From assembly GCA_022393335.1 (NCBI GenBank), contig JAJEKB010020357.1:304908-368907 (forward strand): a stretch of 64,000 nt of DNA, read 5' to 3'. Made by a program: the position numbers and the translations under genes. The notes beneath the pieces are model-generated. The model did no database searches. It was not told where the DNA came from and was given only the letters and a program-made list of their open reading frames with translations. This DNA is from Macrotrachela quadricornifera (Eukaryota; Rotifera; Eurotatoria; Philodinida; Philodinidae). The stretch's first letter is position 1. Each line of letters starts with the position of its first letter. Of this stretch, positions 12,005 through 25,227 are shown one piece after another.

Positions 12005-13040
12005 AAATAAGACTTTTTTTTACGAAATAACGATTTCTCTCGTGGATTGGAGGAGAGATCATATAACATAAAGTAAGTTTGTAGTTATACAAGTATAATC
12101 TCTTCGAAGGCTTCTCCGTATCATTCTGTATCCAAGTCAATCTGAAAACGTTGTCAGTTAGATTAATATCAAAAGCTTATAATATTCTAGTTGAAAATTA
12201 TATGAAGGGTAATGGAAGGTAAAGAATTTGCATCTGAAGTCAAATTTGTCTTTAGTAATAAGCTACCAAACAATTAGTAATTAGTTTTACTTTTTCTTCT
12301 AAGAAGTTTGATCCGATATGACCGAAGATCAATAAATGAAAACTGTGTTGGTTTGCCAAATAATTAATAGTATATAATATAAACTGTTTCCAGTAATACT
12401 CTACCCAAGACAATTGACTACGAGGAATCGAAATTTGGAGTTAGTTTTTCAATATTGATAGGTATTAAATAATGATAAATTAGCAAATAGTCGTTTCTAA
12501 TAAAACTGGACTGTTCGTTATAGAGCACAGATAAATACGAATTCGAAGTCAGTAAAAATGTTTGCGATCTATTTCTTAGCTTTCTTTGATGAACTGCTTG
12601 TTGTTTTAAGCTTGACTCACAGATATTCGAAGGTCGTGAATCTATTTTCGATATTAATTCTAACATAAACAGTTTTCTTTGTTGATTACTATATGTTGAT
12701 TCTTCGAGTGAGATTTATACAAAAATATGTAAAAAACAAAATGACTCTTTGAAGTTGTGTTGTTGAGTCTCCATAGATATCAACCGTAAAATTATATTCC
12801 AAAATAGATGAAACTCTTTCCTAGAAAATATCCAGTAGCTTTTTGAGAAGAGTTTAAATGAGATGCATCCATTAACTTCAAAACTGAATTAACATCGATC
12901 GATATAGTGGCATTAAATATACAAACGACTAGACGTTGATTTAAAAGCTTTATCGTAAGTACAATAAGTGAGATTTGAGACATTTTGAGAAAATAGCGAA
13001 TGATTCGCTTCTTGAGGTAAAATATTTCTTTATTAGATAT
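12005..13040. repeat. Diverged direct duplication, copy A
   Basis: Aligns by eye, in the same orientation, with 13760-15330. Matched anchors in order include GAAATAACGATTT, GAGATCATATA, AAAT(G)CGAATTCG, TTCTTTG with ATTACTATA, and CAATAAGTGAGATTTGAG. Many substitutions and small indels separate the copies, so it is old. No gene is recognisable in either copy. Confidence 0.5.
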
Positions 13041-13759
13041 TTGACATGAAAAGAACTAGCATTAAAGGAGTTCTGAATCCTAATATGGTGTTATTTGCTT
13101 GTTGTTATTCCGAATTTCTGCTCATTTAATTCTGAACATCATGCGTTTTTTCTTATATCAGGAGATCATAACGAACAGATGCTACGGGAAATTTCAATGA
13201 AAAGTTGGGGTGAAATGTTGTATTACTGTTTTTTTGACTGAGAGGGAAAGTCATATCAAAAACATAATTCTGTGTGTGTTTGCTCAGGATACTAAGTCAG
13301 GCTAAAGTAACTTAGCTGAAATCAATAGAAATGTTACGTTTTGTCTCAGTTTTTCATTATAAACTGCAGTTGAACTATAGTGCAGGCAATTTATGGTAGT
13401 ACCCTATCAATGCACCAGAAAAGTCAAAAAATGTTTTCTATGATGAGAAAATCGTGGGTGCTTAATATTTTTCGCATTTAAGATTGATAGTTTTGATTTT
13501 AAAAATCATAAAATGTTGGAGATTCGTTCAAAATGAGTTGGCTATTTCGTCACATTTGTCGATCATTTATCTATCAATAATTTTCGAAATAGATAGAATG
13601 AGTTCGGTGGAGAGTTAAGCGAGTCACCTTTGACGTGTGTTACTTGTTTTTAAAAAAAAGACTACGAAAAAGCGATTTTTTATAAAGTTTGATCAAAGAT
13701 TGTCTCGATCAGAAAATCGATCGATAGCATTAGTTTTTGTAAAAATTTGAAAGGAATTT

Positions 13760-15330
13760 TTGATTACAGAATGTTTTTATCTAAGGAAATAACGATTTAT
13801 TTTCCGAATCGAAGTAGAGATCATATAGCATAAAATGAGTTTGTAAAGTTTGTCAGTATTTTTGTGTATTTATCCCAATCAGAAAATGGTGTCGTCTAGA
13901 TTAGTATTTAAAACGTGTGGTCTTTTGATAAGAATACTCTACGAAGGGTTATCGAAGGTATAGAGTTCGAATTTCGAGTCACATTTGAGGTTTAGAATAA
14001 GTAAATAAGCAATTTATAGTTTTTTTTGCTATTTTTCTTAAACGTTTTGATTCAAGGTAACGGAAGATCGATAAATGAAGACCAGGCATCGTAGCAGACC
14101 CTTAAAATATAGGACCGTATGTCTACGTAGTATTTGAACAAATTTCAAAATTCCGTGTATTTACATGAAGTTTTGGAATTTGTTCATATATTACGTGGAC
14201 ATACGGTCCTATATTTTAAGGGTCTGCTACGATGCCTGATGAAGACTGAATAGGTTTTACCAAATAATTAAGAATAAATAACATGAGCTGTCTCCAGTAA
14301 AAAGTAATCAAAAATACTTTGCTATGGAGAACTCAAGTCTGATGTTATTTTTTCAATATTGTTAGTTATTAATTAATGGTAAATGAACAAATCATAGTTT
14401 TTGATAAAACTTGGCTGATCGTTATCGAGTAGAGAAAATACGAATTCGCAGTCAATAAAAGCTTTTTTGATCTATTTCTTAGCTTTTTTTAATGAACTCC
14501 TTGGTATTTTAAGTCTGAATTAGAATAATCGAAGGTCGTGAATCCATGTTCGACATTGATTCTAATAAAAACACTTTTCTTTGTACATTACTATACGTTA
14601 GAGTTTTGAGTAAGATTTGTATAGAGGTATGTAAAAAAACGAAGTGAGTGCTTGATGTCGTAGTGTTGAGTCTTCATAGACATGAATCTTAAAATAACAT
14701 CCGAAATAGATAAAGATTGTTCCTAGATCACAATATAATGTACTCTATTGGTAGCAGTTTTTGAATAGTTTTCCTTTTTTAGCTTCTTAGTGAGTGTATT
14801 AAGAAATGCCCAGTCACTTTTTAAGAGGAATCTAAACTAATATTAAAGGATGTAGCGGTGTTAAATATGGAAATGACTAGTCGTGAGTGGCCGACGAACG
14901 ACTAGACGTTGACTTAGAACATTATTTCAAAGCATAGTTTGAAATAAGTTTCAAGTAGTTCAAGTGGATATTCTAAAGAGCCAAATAATCTTGTTTGATA
15001 ACGAATCCGGCAAAATATCATTTTGTAAAAACAAAAAAGAAATTGAAAACTGATGAAAACTACACAATTTTATCTGAATGTTGCAAGTTTTCGATTACGT
15101 ATCGATATGTTATAAATAAGCTACTCTTGTGCGCATGAGAATCCTAATGTAACAGATAACAGACAGAAAAACAAAGCGTACATGGAAACGGCTAATCGTG
15201 AGTGGCCGATCGACTAGTCGTTGATTTAGAAAGTTTATCATAAGTGCAATAAGTGAGATTTGAGGTACCTTAATAGATTCTCAAATGACGCGATTCTTAA
15301 GGAAAAATAATTCTTTACTAGACATTTTAT
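13760..15330. repeat. Diverged direct duplication, copy B
   Basis: Second copy of the block at 12005-13040, longer because of later insertions, including the hAT-type MITE at 14083-14238. The junction at the MITE corresponds to uninterrupted sequence near 12331-12345 in copy A. Confidence 0.5.
14083..14238. mobile_element. 156-bp hAT-type MITE with 8-bp TSD
   Basis: Near-perfect inverted repeat with arms of about 65-70 bp starting CAGGCATCGTAGCAGACCC on both sides. It is flanked by an exact 8-bp direct repeat ATGAAGAC (14075-14082 and 14239-14246). CAGG-type ends with 8-bp duplications are the signature of hAT elements. The related sequence near 12331 shows the unoccupied site. It has no coding capacity. 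Confidence 0.85.
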
Positions 15331-15974
15331 ATAACAGAGCATATCCAGTAAAGGAATTGTGATTACTAACATAGTGATTTTTGCTTATTGTAACGTAAGC
15401 AGAAATAGATATGTAGTTGTATCGTCCTAAAACTTTAAGAAGCTGTTTAGAATTCTCTGGTTTTAAAAAAGATATTTTTTTCATGAAATTGTGGTTAAGA
15501 GTAGTCACCACCTGGCCATGCTACTTAACTTGATGAACAAACTAAAACATCTGAACCGTATCTAATTCCGTTTTCTTAAAGAAATAGTCGTGTAGCGATA
15601 AGTATTACGCTTAAAAACATATGAATGTTTATCTCTCCGTTTTGTTCAAACCACTGAATATGGCCAGACATCTGTATTAGACTTGGTCAAATTCAATCGA
15701 AGACAAAGAACTCATATTTGAGGTTAGCTTATCATTTACATGTGAATCTATATAGGGATATTTTGTTTCGTAATTTTCATGCAATCAAGGAGATTGAGAT
15801 ATAAGATAATCCAAATGAAAACTAGTTTGAATGATAATCGTACTTAATTTTCTTTCACAAAAAGGCCAGCGAATCCGTAGGATGAGCGCTATCTTGTTGT
15901 TATGTGCCACAGTATAGAAAATCTGGAACACTTCATAAAAGTGTTTGCAAGAATAACTCAAGAGTTTGGTGGAC

Positions 15975-16170
15975 AGTCAATTCGTCGCCGCTCAATTCGT
16001 CGCATTCAATTCGTCGCAATCAATTCGTCGCATAACAATTCGTCGCATATTCAATTAGTCGCATATNNNNNNNNNNATAACAATTCGTCGCATATTCAAT
16101 TAGTCGCATATTCAATTCGTCGCGTATTCAATTAATCGCATAAGACGTCGTCGCATGCTTCTCTCTTATG
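15975..16170 (+). repeat. Left terminal array of the MULE
   Basis: About ten to twelve units of 12-17 bp built on CAATTCGTCGCAT, some with CAATTAGTCGC. The run is interrupted by ten unknown bases and ends in GACGTCGTCGCATGC followed by a GA-rich stretch. The right end repeats this in reverse order and strand. Confidence 0.85.
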
Positions 16171-16263
16171 AGAGAAAGAGAGATAAGTGTTAATTAGTTT
16201 AGAATTTTTATTGAAAAATTGAGAACATACAAAATGAAAAAAAAGTGAGAAAATTGATTGAAT

Positions 16264-17831
16264 TTACAATGAAATATTAGGAGAAATATTTTTTAAGTAT
16301 TGATCAATTTGTAATTGGTCATAACCAAGAACCAAACGTGAAATGAGTTCGTCACGCTTACGATAACAAGCTTTTTTTGGCTTTGGTTCATGACCTTGAA
16401 GAATTTGAGCAATATCAATTTCAAATTTTGATTGCTCTAGACGAATTTTTTCAGTTAATTTAGCCACTGTTGGATGAGAGATAGCAACACGAGTGGCAAA
16501 TGCGTTGTGCCATCCTTCAACAGCGTTGTTGGAACGAGGAAGATTTGCAATGACGCGATCATAAATATTCCATAATTTGTGATCAAATAATGGTTTTTTT
16601 CTTCCAACTCCTATGTAAAAGTACATTTAGAGAATTAATTTAAATATTAAAATTTTACCTCTTCTTTTTGGTTCACCCATCCAAGTTTTTTCAAAGTAAT
16701 TAAGTAAATTTTCGGTATCATCATCATCATCGAATTCGGCAGCCACTATATCAAATCCTTTGATGATATCAATAACAGGAAGAAAAGCAAGAGCAATTAA
16801 TTTTTTAACATTCATTCGGAAAGTGTTATCTTCTTGATATTTTTTGGATAAGCCGTTGTCTTGAACGTGCCGCCAAACACTTTGACCGAAATGAAAGAGA
16901 CAACCTAAGAGAGACATTAATTAATATAAAAAATTGAAATTAATATAAATCGTACCTTTGTGCGACACGTTTGGAAGTGATTCTTTAATTGATTTTATTG
17001 TGCCACTTTCAAAGTCAGTTTAAATTGATTCTGGATCAAAGTCATCTTGTTCGAGAACTTTTTTGAGAAAGCTGTTGTAATCTTTAGTGCTTTTACCAAC
17101 TAAGAGACCATAAACAAGAGGAATAACAACTGATGACATTAAAGCGTGTAATGTAAATAATTGATAGAAGTCATCAGGGCAAACCTAAAAGAACGTTAAT
17201 TAGTGATGTAAATTTCTTAATTGGTAACTTACTTTAAACGTTCCATCAGTGAACCAATGTTTTGATTGTTTTAATATTGATAAATTAGTTTTTGTAGAAA
17301 AAATTATCATTTCATTATCTTCATATAATAAAAAATCTTCATCACGATAAGTTTTTCTTAAATTTTCTGGTAAATGACCATTTGGAGTAGTTGCTGGTGT
17401 TGTAAGCTGTCGACGAATTGTTTGTGTGATAACGTCACTCCGTGGTAATTGACCAGCGGCAGATAGAGGAAATGTTCTTAAAGCAGAATGGAGAATCGAG
17501 CTTGTTGGTTCATCAGTAGTTGCAGCACGTTGCTTAACGTCATTATGGAGTTTAATAACTGGAATACGATCTGGATTGGGTGCATGATTATGTGTTGTTG
17601 GTTGAGAAAGAAAAGTATCCATTGATAAGTTTGTGTGACATCGAGCTTAATTAAAAAAAATATTTCTTTTGATGAGATCAAAGCAGCGCTTTGTTAATTA
17701 CCTTTACAATTTCGATTTTGACATCGAAAAATTAATTTTGTTATTGTAGTTCGCTCTTGAGTGTAAATATAACCTGCATGTACGACCATTGGTTTTCCTT
17801 TTTCAGATAATAGTTTTTCAATAAGAGACAT
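16264..17831 (-). pseudogene. FLYWCH zinc finger + MULE DDE transposase, one premature stop
   Basis: Five exons fit GT-AG rules: 17831-17702, 17645-17233, 17184-16956, 16904-16659 and 16610-16264. Together they give 1,365 bp, a whole number of codons. Exons 1-2 hold the FLYWCH zinc finger (KPMVVHAGYIYTQE, FRCQNRNCKA, CHTN, HNHAP). The MULE catalytic triad is visible: D in WFTDGTFK, D in TDFES, E in NNAVEGWHNAF; GCLFHFGQSVWR is the conserved C-x2-H block. A TAA at 17020-17022, just before TDFES where relatives usually have glutamine, is the only stop seen. An in-frame ATG farther upstream at 17924 is possible. With intact ends and TSD this is a recently dead or nearly live element. Confidence 0.85.
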
Positions 17832-18194
17832 TAGTAGATTATAGTTGAAAATAGCTTTATGAGAGTATTGATTGAAAGTGTTCTTGCTCAAAGAATAAAG
17901 TTTATTTATATTTTTGAGTCTCATAATTCAGAACTACAATATAATTATCTCTGTTAATAAACTTATGTCTAGTTCATTATCAGAACACAAAATCCAATTA
18001 AAATCTGATTGATTTAGCCTGTTGATATCGTTAGGAATTAGACACAATCACATAATACTGTTCCATTCACTAAGATTATCATCCATTTTAGAATATCAAT
18101 ATTTTAAATCTCTTTATTATCTTTATTTAGTAATTATTCTTTTTTAAAAGTTGAAGATAGAAAAAGCAATTATCACAGAGAGAGAGAGAGAAGC

Positions 18195-18335
18195 ATGCGA
18201 CGACGTCTTATGCGACTAATTGAATACGCGACGAATTGAACATGCGACTAATTGAATATGCAACGAATTGTTATGCGACGAATTGATTGCGACGAATTGA
18301 ATGCGACGAATTGAGCGGCGACGAATTGACATAGT
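18195..18335 (-). repeat. Right terminal array of the MULE
   Basis: Reverse-complement counterpart of the left array: units of GCGACGAATTGAA with GCGACTAATTGAA variants. It is preceded by a run of GA dinucleotides near 18175-18192. Confidence 0.85.
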
Positions 18336-20124
18336 GCCAAGAGTTTGGCCTAAATCTAAATATGCAAAAGACGGATCGCACTCACTTCGCCGGCAAAATT
18401 AGTCTATAGCTTAGCCTACTAAATCTGGTAGTTTCCAGGGTACACCACGAGGAGGTGTATGAACTAGTCCCCATGGACAAAGGAGAAACATATATATAGA
18501 CAAAGACAACAAATACAAAAATATTACCAAATAAAATCTGATATTTTTTTTAGCTTTTTACAACTTTTTTCCTTTTTTTGGAGTTTTAAAAGTTTTTTAT
18601 GAAAATTACAAATATTTACAATGAAAGATTGTGAGTAATACCTCGAAGAAAATCTACGGTTGATCTATTATTGCGATCCGCAATAATATTTTGGATTTTT
18701 AATTCTTTACTTTCATCTTCTTTGCGCTTTTTTGGACATGGTTCTCCACGCATTGATTTTTCAATTTCCATTTCAATTTCATGTTGTTCTTTTTGAATTT
18801 GTTTAATTATAGTGCAAATGCCAACATGGGAGCGACCGACCAATGTTTCCCAGCGTCTATACCAGGCTTCGACTTTGTTTTGGGTTCTTGAAAATCCAAG
18901 TTCCGTATTATCGAAGACAGACCACATTACTGGTGGATATAATGGATCATGCCTTTGAGCTGTTCCATTTCTCAATATTTGTTTCACTCTTCCATGTACG
19001 TAGTTATTTTCAAACCACTGAAGAATTAGATTAGCATCAGTTGGCAATGAAGCTTTGACTTCGTCAAAAGCATCTGCAATATCCGCAGGGCTTAAAAAAG
19101 CTAAAGCTGGAATATGTCTTATAAGAAGACTAAAGTTTTGGTCAGTTCCATATTTTTTGGTGAGCCCTGCATCTTGAATTTGTCTGTACATAGATTGGCC
19201 CAAATGAAAATGACAACCTTTGCTTTGAGCATTTGAAAACTCTGATTGTACTGCGTTGATTGAAGCTTTTTCAAAATCAGTTAATACAAAGCCTGGTTTC
19301 AGTTCCAATTCATTTTCTTCTGCCCATTCATTTAGTTCTGGAAATAATCTTTGATGCAACTCTTCACTTTTAGAACTCATTAACGCGTAAACCAATGGAA
19401 CAATGCGAGAATTAACATTTCCGCCAGTAGGCGCGTGAATGTTGTACAACTGCCGGAACAAAGTTGGAACAGTTTTAGAAGGTTCCATCCATAATCCAAA
19501 ATTTCGCTTCTTTCAACCATTTAAGATTTTCACTTGTTGTGAAAAGCAAGATTCTTTCAGTTGCGTTTTTGATGTCTTCTGCAAAATTCATCCTACTCAA
19601 TGTAGTACAATATGCATCTGGTAACTGAAAATCATCCAATGTGTTTGGTTCAACTTTTTCATCGCAAACACATCTGGCTCTTTTGGTAGTAAACATGATT
19701 GTATATCACGCGATGTTGTAGCAGCAATATTACTAATGATTTGTGCAGGTTGATCATTGCTAATTTGAGCCAACTCCTTCATTTGTATGCATGCTATTAG
19801 AACTTCAGGTTTGCTTGTTTCTGGTGCATGATTATGCTGCTTAGCATCAAATTTGCGAATCTTATGCTGGCCCTCGATACAAATTGTGGTGGCCCGTACA
19901 GTACATTTCGTTTCCTTTTGAACTTTGCGCTCACAAACCTACACTGTAAAAAATAACAGTTTAGTACAAAAGCCTTGTCTTTTCTTCAACATTACATAAA
20001 CCTTGCAAGGGTTTATAGACGTCACATATACGGAAAAACCGTTGATGTGATCGTGGGTTTTTGAAGCGGACCATTCTTGAGACTTTAAAGGGTTTTTGTT
20101 CATCATATCTTTAGACTAACGTTC

Positions 20125-20860
20125 GTTCAGTTACGGTACAGGGTAGAATAATCCACGCTTCCGAGGAAATCGAATTTGCAAATACGACCCAGAGAATAAT
20201 GCTGTACGGCTCCGAAAGTAGGGTTATTCCAAATACTATTGAGGGAACAATAATCCACGGTTTCATCAAAAGGGTTTTTGCAAATACTGTTCAGGGAATT
20301 GTAATCCACGACTACAACAGAAGGATTTTCCAAATACTTTTGAGGGAATAGTAATCCACGATTTCATCAAAAGGGTTTTGTATTCTTCGGTTAAGGAAGG
20401 ATCAATATACCGATGACCATGAAAGGTTCTATATTCTTCGGTTGAGAGCACATTAAACTACTGATGGTCACGAAGGGTTCTGTACTATTCCGCTAAGAGT
20501 AGATCAATATACGGAGGGTCCAGAAAGGCTTCGTATTCTTCGATGAAGGGTGGATTAATCGACGGATGATAAAAAGGGTTTTGTATTATATGATTACGGG
20601 TATGTCAATCTATGGATGATAATGAAGGGTTCTGTGTTCTTCGGTTAAGGGTATATTGATCCGCGGATGGTCATGAAGTATTTTGTGTACATCGGCTAGA
20701 GGTAGATCAATCTACGGATGATCACAAAAGGTTTTGTGTCCTTCGGTTAGAAGTGCATCAGTTTACGAATGATCAGTAAGAGTTTCGTATTCTTTGGTTA
20801 GTGGTAGATTGATCTACGCATGATCACGAAGGGTTTCATGTTGGGGACCCAAGGATAGTG
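20125..20860 (+). repeat. Subterminal satellite of about 50-bp units
   Basis: About fourteen degenerate units. The first part (20125-20360) repeats CAAATACT with AATCCACG at about 52-bp spacing. The second (20360-20860) repeats AGGGTTTTGTATTCTTCGG and GATCAAT, TACGGATGATCAC at about 50-bp spacing. It lies just inside the left end of the 6.4-kb insertion. Confidence 0.7.
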
Positions 20861-20869
20861 TTGCGTACG

Positions 20870-23800
20870 TTTCGACACATGGAGTCTATGGTATGAAATT
20901 GAGTTAATCGCATTCACTTTTTCGTGATAGTACGGGACATCGTGGAATTGCTCTCAAGAATTGAGTGTATTATGTATCAACAGTGACTTCTGGAAGGTTT
21001 TTTTGCCACAATCGTTTGCGGTGAAGTAGTTCACTTAGATGATATGGATAATAATGATGAAAGATCCTTCTATTAAAAACATATTAAAGATAATATTTCT
21101 CGAGTTTTTATTCATGCCATTTGGAAAATCTCTTCTCGTGCTCTTTGACCGTTCGTTTTAAGTATCAAAATCATCGTACTTTTATTTTGTCTATGAAAAG
21201 TGTTCATTTCTTCTTTATAACAAAATTTAGATAGATGTCTTGCAGCAATTCTCAAATGAGTGCTACAGAATGATATCCTTCACGTCACATTCATGCGCAA
21301 ATCAATTCTTCGTCAAGTCTTAGTTTAGCTCCAGTTAATGTAATTCTTGATGTTAGAACTTTCGTGGCTCCTCGACAAGTAGAATTGTCTCGATTAGCTG
21401 CATTATCTTTTGAACAGTGTAGTGCACAACACAATATTTCATTGTGTTTTGAGGCGATTGAAGCTCTCAGGCATTGGAAGACTTTTATAAGCCGTAGGAA
21501 GTCTCAATCATTTAGTAGCCTAGAGTAAGAGTCAGGCTGTAAATATTAGAAAACTCACGAGACTTCGAAACTTTTCAGACAACTGTAAGAGTTTCTACGA
21601 AGCAAAGTAATCTTCGTTAAGATCAAGGATTATCGATCTAACATTTTAATGTAGTGAAGAAAAGGAGTCTTTCATCTAGTTAGGTTTTAGGTAATATGGT
21701 TTAGTTTTAATCAATTCACTTCGATGACACTACGCTAATTAATGTAATACCCAACGTGTATCAAATAATGCTATTGTAGTGTAATGTTGGTGTACTTACC
21801 AAATCGTTCTTTCCTAAAAGCTAAGGGCTTTTTTCACCATAGTTGAGGAGCAAGTGCCAAAAGCTAGCATCAGCGTGTTATCCGAAAATTTATCTCGCGT
21901 AGTTTTAATCAAATAAAGTAACTTTCTTTTTTTCGTTTAGTTAAAAAGAAGGTACTCCTTGATTCATTTTATGGAATGAATTAATGCATCCATAGATATA
22001 TGAGAACATTCACAGTTCTTTATTTTTTCATTTATGTTGAGAGAAAAACGTGTCTGTCTTATTGTGAGATTATCTACACTGACCGCGCACAGTGTATTCT
22101 GCCTTATCACACAAATTCTTGTTCTTTTATTTAGTTGAGAAATTGCTTTTGTTCAATCTGAATGTAGAAACACGCTTCAACTCTTCTGTTTAATCGGTAT
22201 GTCCATAATCAACTCTTTTCTCCTTTATTTCAATTCTGAAAAATATATTCTTATTTATATCTTTAACTTGAACATAGATAACAGTATGTATCATTGAGCT
22301 CCAATATAGGTATAGATTCTTCAATTTTCATTCGTTGAGATAGGAAGGACATTTTAATCTTTTTTGCCACTCGAAGTATAGAAATAGACTTCTATTTTCT
22401 CATTTATTCGCGTCGCAGAGAATTTTTCACTTTTAGTTTGTCACTTATCTACAAAGAAGTATAGATTTTTGCTAAATTGACACATAAATATAGGTATTTT
22501 AGTTTCTTTTTTAGTTGACATCCATAAGTAGAATCTTTTGTCCTTCCTTAACTTAAGTACAATAACGTCGCTTGTTTTCAGTTTCGTAAAGATATGTCCG
22601 AAGAGAATTGAGTTTTTCCATGCATTAAATCCTACATAAAGCTTGTCTCTTGTCGTTTCATAGAGTTATGAAGAAAATTCTCCTTTTTCTGTTTAGTTAA
22701 GTCATTTAAATATATTCGTTTTTCCCTTTATTTTGGATAGAGAGAGGAGAGTTTTATAAGCTTCCAAAAAGCCATCATTGTTTTTCTCTTCACTTCGAAA
22801 ACAGTGTTTCATGTTTTATTGAGTTCACATATAGAAATAGCCTCAGCTATTTCGTGAGCTGGAGCATATAAAAACCATCTCTATTTCCGCTATATAATTT
22901 TCATTCAAGAGAAATTTCTCGACTTTCATTTTATGAGGACATAGAAATCGCTTTTTCCCTTTAGTTCAGTTCTGCCAATCAACTATTTTTGGTCTTCATA
23001 AGGTTTCGCTGTTAGATTTTAATTCAATTTCAACTTGTGACTTTACGTATTGTCTAAGACTTAACGAGTCGTGTCCATATCGGAAAAGACTCATGACTAT
23101 CGATGATCTATATTGAGAATCAGTAGTATTCCAATCCTAATCATAATGATCGTTTGAAAGATGACTAATGGCATAGATTATTGTTGGGTATTAACATTTT
23201 GAAACGTTTATTGGTATATTTGTATTTATTATTAGATATTACCGAAGTAAAGAACCCAGTGTCCGTGGGAAAAAAAGTATTCTTTGTTTTAACAGATATT
23301 CTTGCTAAAATCTTCGCTTTAATTTCTTGTGATTATAGTGAGCACCCCAATTAATGATAGCGAGAACTGTGTGAGTGTTACTTGTTACACTGATAGCGTT
23401 TTCTTCCATGATCTTCAACTCTTCATTTACACAGTATTCTGTAATAAATTCAGACATATGAAAAAATAGTTTGGATTTGCTGCCATTCAGATCATCACCA
23501 GCAGTCATGTTTCTTTAGAACGGTCATTATCGTTATGGTTAGAATGATAGTCATTTCCACTACAAGCCAATAACAACCATCTACTTTTTCTAACACAGAT
23601 TTAATTCATTATGTCTTACAAAATACACTAAATCACAAATTGACAGAGAGTGTTCATCTAGAAAATTCTTTGCTAACTATAACATAGGGAAAGAGTCAGT
23701 TCTGTCAATAAGTAAGCGCCATTTCTTCGTCAGATATGACGCAGAAATATATTCTGATTTTTTCGACTACGCCGTCTGTAAAAAGAGTTTCTTAGTTTGC

Positions 23801-23930
23801 GTGACGCTGAGAAATATCAAAAATTCTTATTCCTTCGCTAAGTTTCAATGCAAGATAGAACTTGTTCTTCTTCTTGAGAATGAGGTGACTCAAATCGGGT
23901 TTCGATCTTTCCAAGATTCTCATTGAAATA
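20870..23930. other. Interior of the 6.4-kb insertion, no gene recognised
   Basis: T-rich DNA in which phrases like TTTAGTTGAG and TTTCATTTATT recur irregularly between 22000 and 23000. This may be a drifted satellite. A 67-codon frame on the minus strand at 23305-23508 has no recognisable motif. No transposase was found. Confidence 0.35.
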
Positions 23931-23939
23931 TATACACTT

Positions 23940-24460
23940 TTGGTTTTATCCATTTTGATCAGTAGCAGTATTGAATTTCTTATAGCAGATGAGTGCTAAA
24001 CAGAGCATCTTACCATAGGAATAATAGTCTTAAAGATCGAGAGACAAGCCTTAAGTTACGGTAGATCTTCAAGTTTTGTTCTGTTGCAGACGGTGGAAGC
24101 TTGAACTGACTTTAAGATTTAACAAAGGTTTAATGCTACAGTTTAAGAGGGATTCATTTTTCACTTGTTTGCATTTTCCTTTCTTTTGGATTTTTTTTGT
24201 GGACCATAAATCACGAATTGACTATAATGCAAAACGAATGAAAAACCAATTCCTCTTAAACTGTAGCCTTGAACCTTTGCCAAATTTTAAAATCACTCCG
24301 AGTTCCTACCGTCTGCAACAGAACAAAATCTTAGGACCTACCGTAACTTAAGGCTTGCCTCTCGATCTTTCGAACTATTATTCCTACGGTGAGATGCTTC
24401 ATCTAGAACTCATCTGCCGTAACAAATCCAGTACTATTGTCGATCTAAATGGTCAAAAAC
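23940..24460. mobile_element. Palindromic element nested in the 6.4-kb insertion
   Basis: Arms of about 210-220 bp around a centre near 24200. The left arm has GATCGAGAGACAAGCCTTAA and the right its reverse complement with few changes. Outer words CCATTT and GATC also pair. No clear target duplication and no coding frame. Confidence 0.65.
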
Positions 24461-24531
24461 GGATATCTAAATAATAAGGCGCGCGGGGATCCTAGTTAGG
24501 AAAGATGTGTGATAGATGTGCCTTTCACTTA

Positions 24532-25160
24532 CGAGGGAATGTTTTTAGGTAATAAAAAGCTTTTTAACTAAAACTGCTCTTATCTTGTAGAGTTCAATTA
24601 GTCATGAAATATTCTAAGTTGATTCATCTCCATAACGCTTTTAGATGAAGTTATGACCGTTTTAATGATTTTTCGACTTATACCATTATGTAAATCGCTA
24701 TAGAAAATGAGAGAATTTCGATCTCAGATTGTGTCCATAAAGAGAAGTCACGACCACTAGTATGTTATAAAAGTTTCAGATAAAATGAATACATCGTTCT
24801 TAATATAATGAAATTCAGAAAAAGACCATTTTTCAAGATAAATTTTAACTTCGTGCAAAAAATAGTGTTTGTTTTGAATTCCATTATATTACGAAGAATA
24901 CATTCGTTTTATCTGAAACTTTTATAACATACTAGTGATCGTGAGTCCTCTTTATGGACAAAATCTGAGATCGAAATTCTCTCATTTTCTATAGCAATTT
25001 ATATAATGCTATAAGTCAAAAAGTCATTAAAATGGTCATAACTTCATCTAAAAGCGTTATGGAGATGAATCAACTTAGGATATTTCATGACTAATTGGAC
25101 TCTACAAGATAGGAGCTATTTTAGTTCAAAAAATTTTTATCATCTAAAAACGTTCCCTCG
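24532..25160. mobile_element. 629-bp palindrome with TTA target duplication
   Basis: Ends CGAGGGAA...TTCCCTCG form the tips of long arms (about 300 bp) meeting near 24845. TTA lies on both sides (24529-24531 and 25161-25163). TTA duplications are typical of PIF/Harbinger (Tourist-like) MITEs. The element at 30292 has the same tip, TSD and length. Confidence 0.7.
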
Positions 25161-25227
25161 TTAGCTGTAATAATAGTCATTCTCATAAATCTGTCGTTCG
25201 ATATCCTTACAGCAGATGATAGACCTA

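Larger units (their letters stand above)
15970..18339 (-). mobile_element. Complete Mutator-like element (MULE) with tandem-array termini
   Basis: Ends start TGG near GTCAATTCGTCG and are inverted copies of each other. A perfect 9-bp direct repeat AGAGTTTGG flanks the element (15961-15969 and 18340-18348), the TSD length typical of Mutator elements. Each terminus is an array of short units of the type CAATTCGTCGCAT. The interior holds a spliced FLYWCH-MULE transposase gene on the minus strand. A gap of ten N lies in the left array (16067-16076). Confidence 0.9.

Noticed and set aside
24076..24351. 91-codon plus-strand frame at 24.1 kb
   Set aside because: It lies across the centre of a palindromic element, so the frame is a by-product of the inverted repeat.
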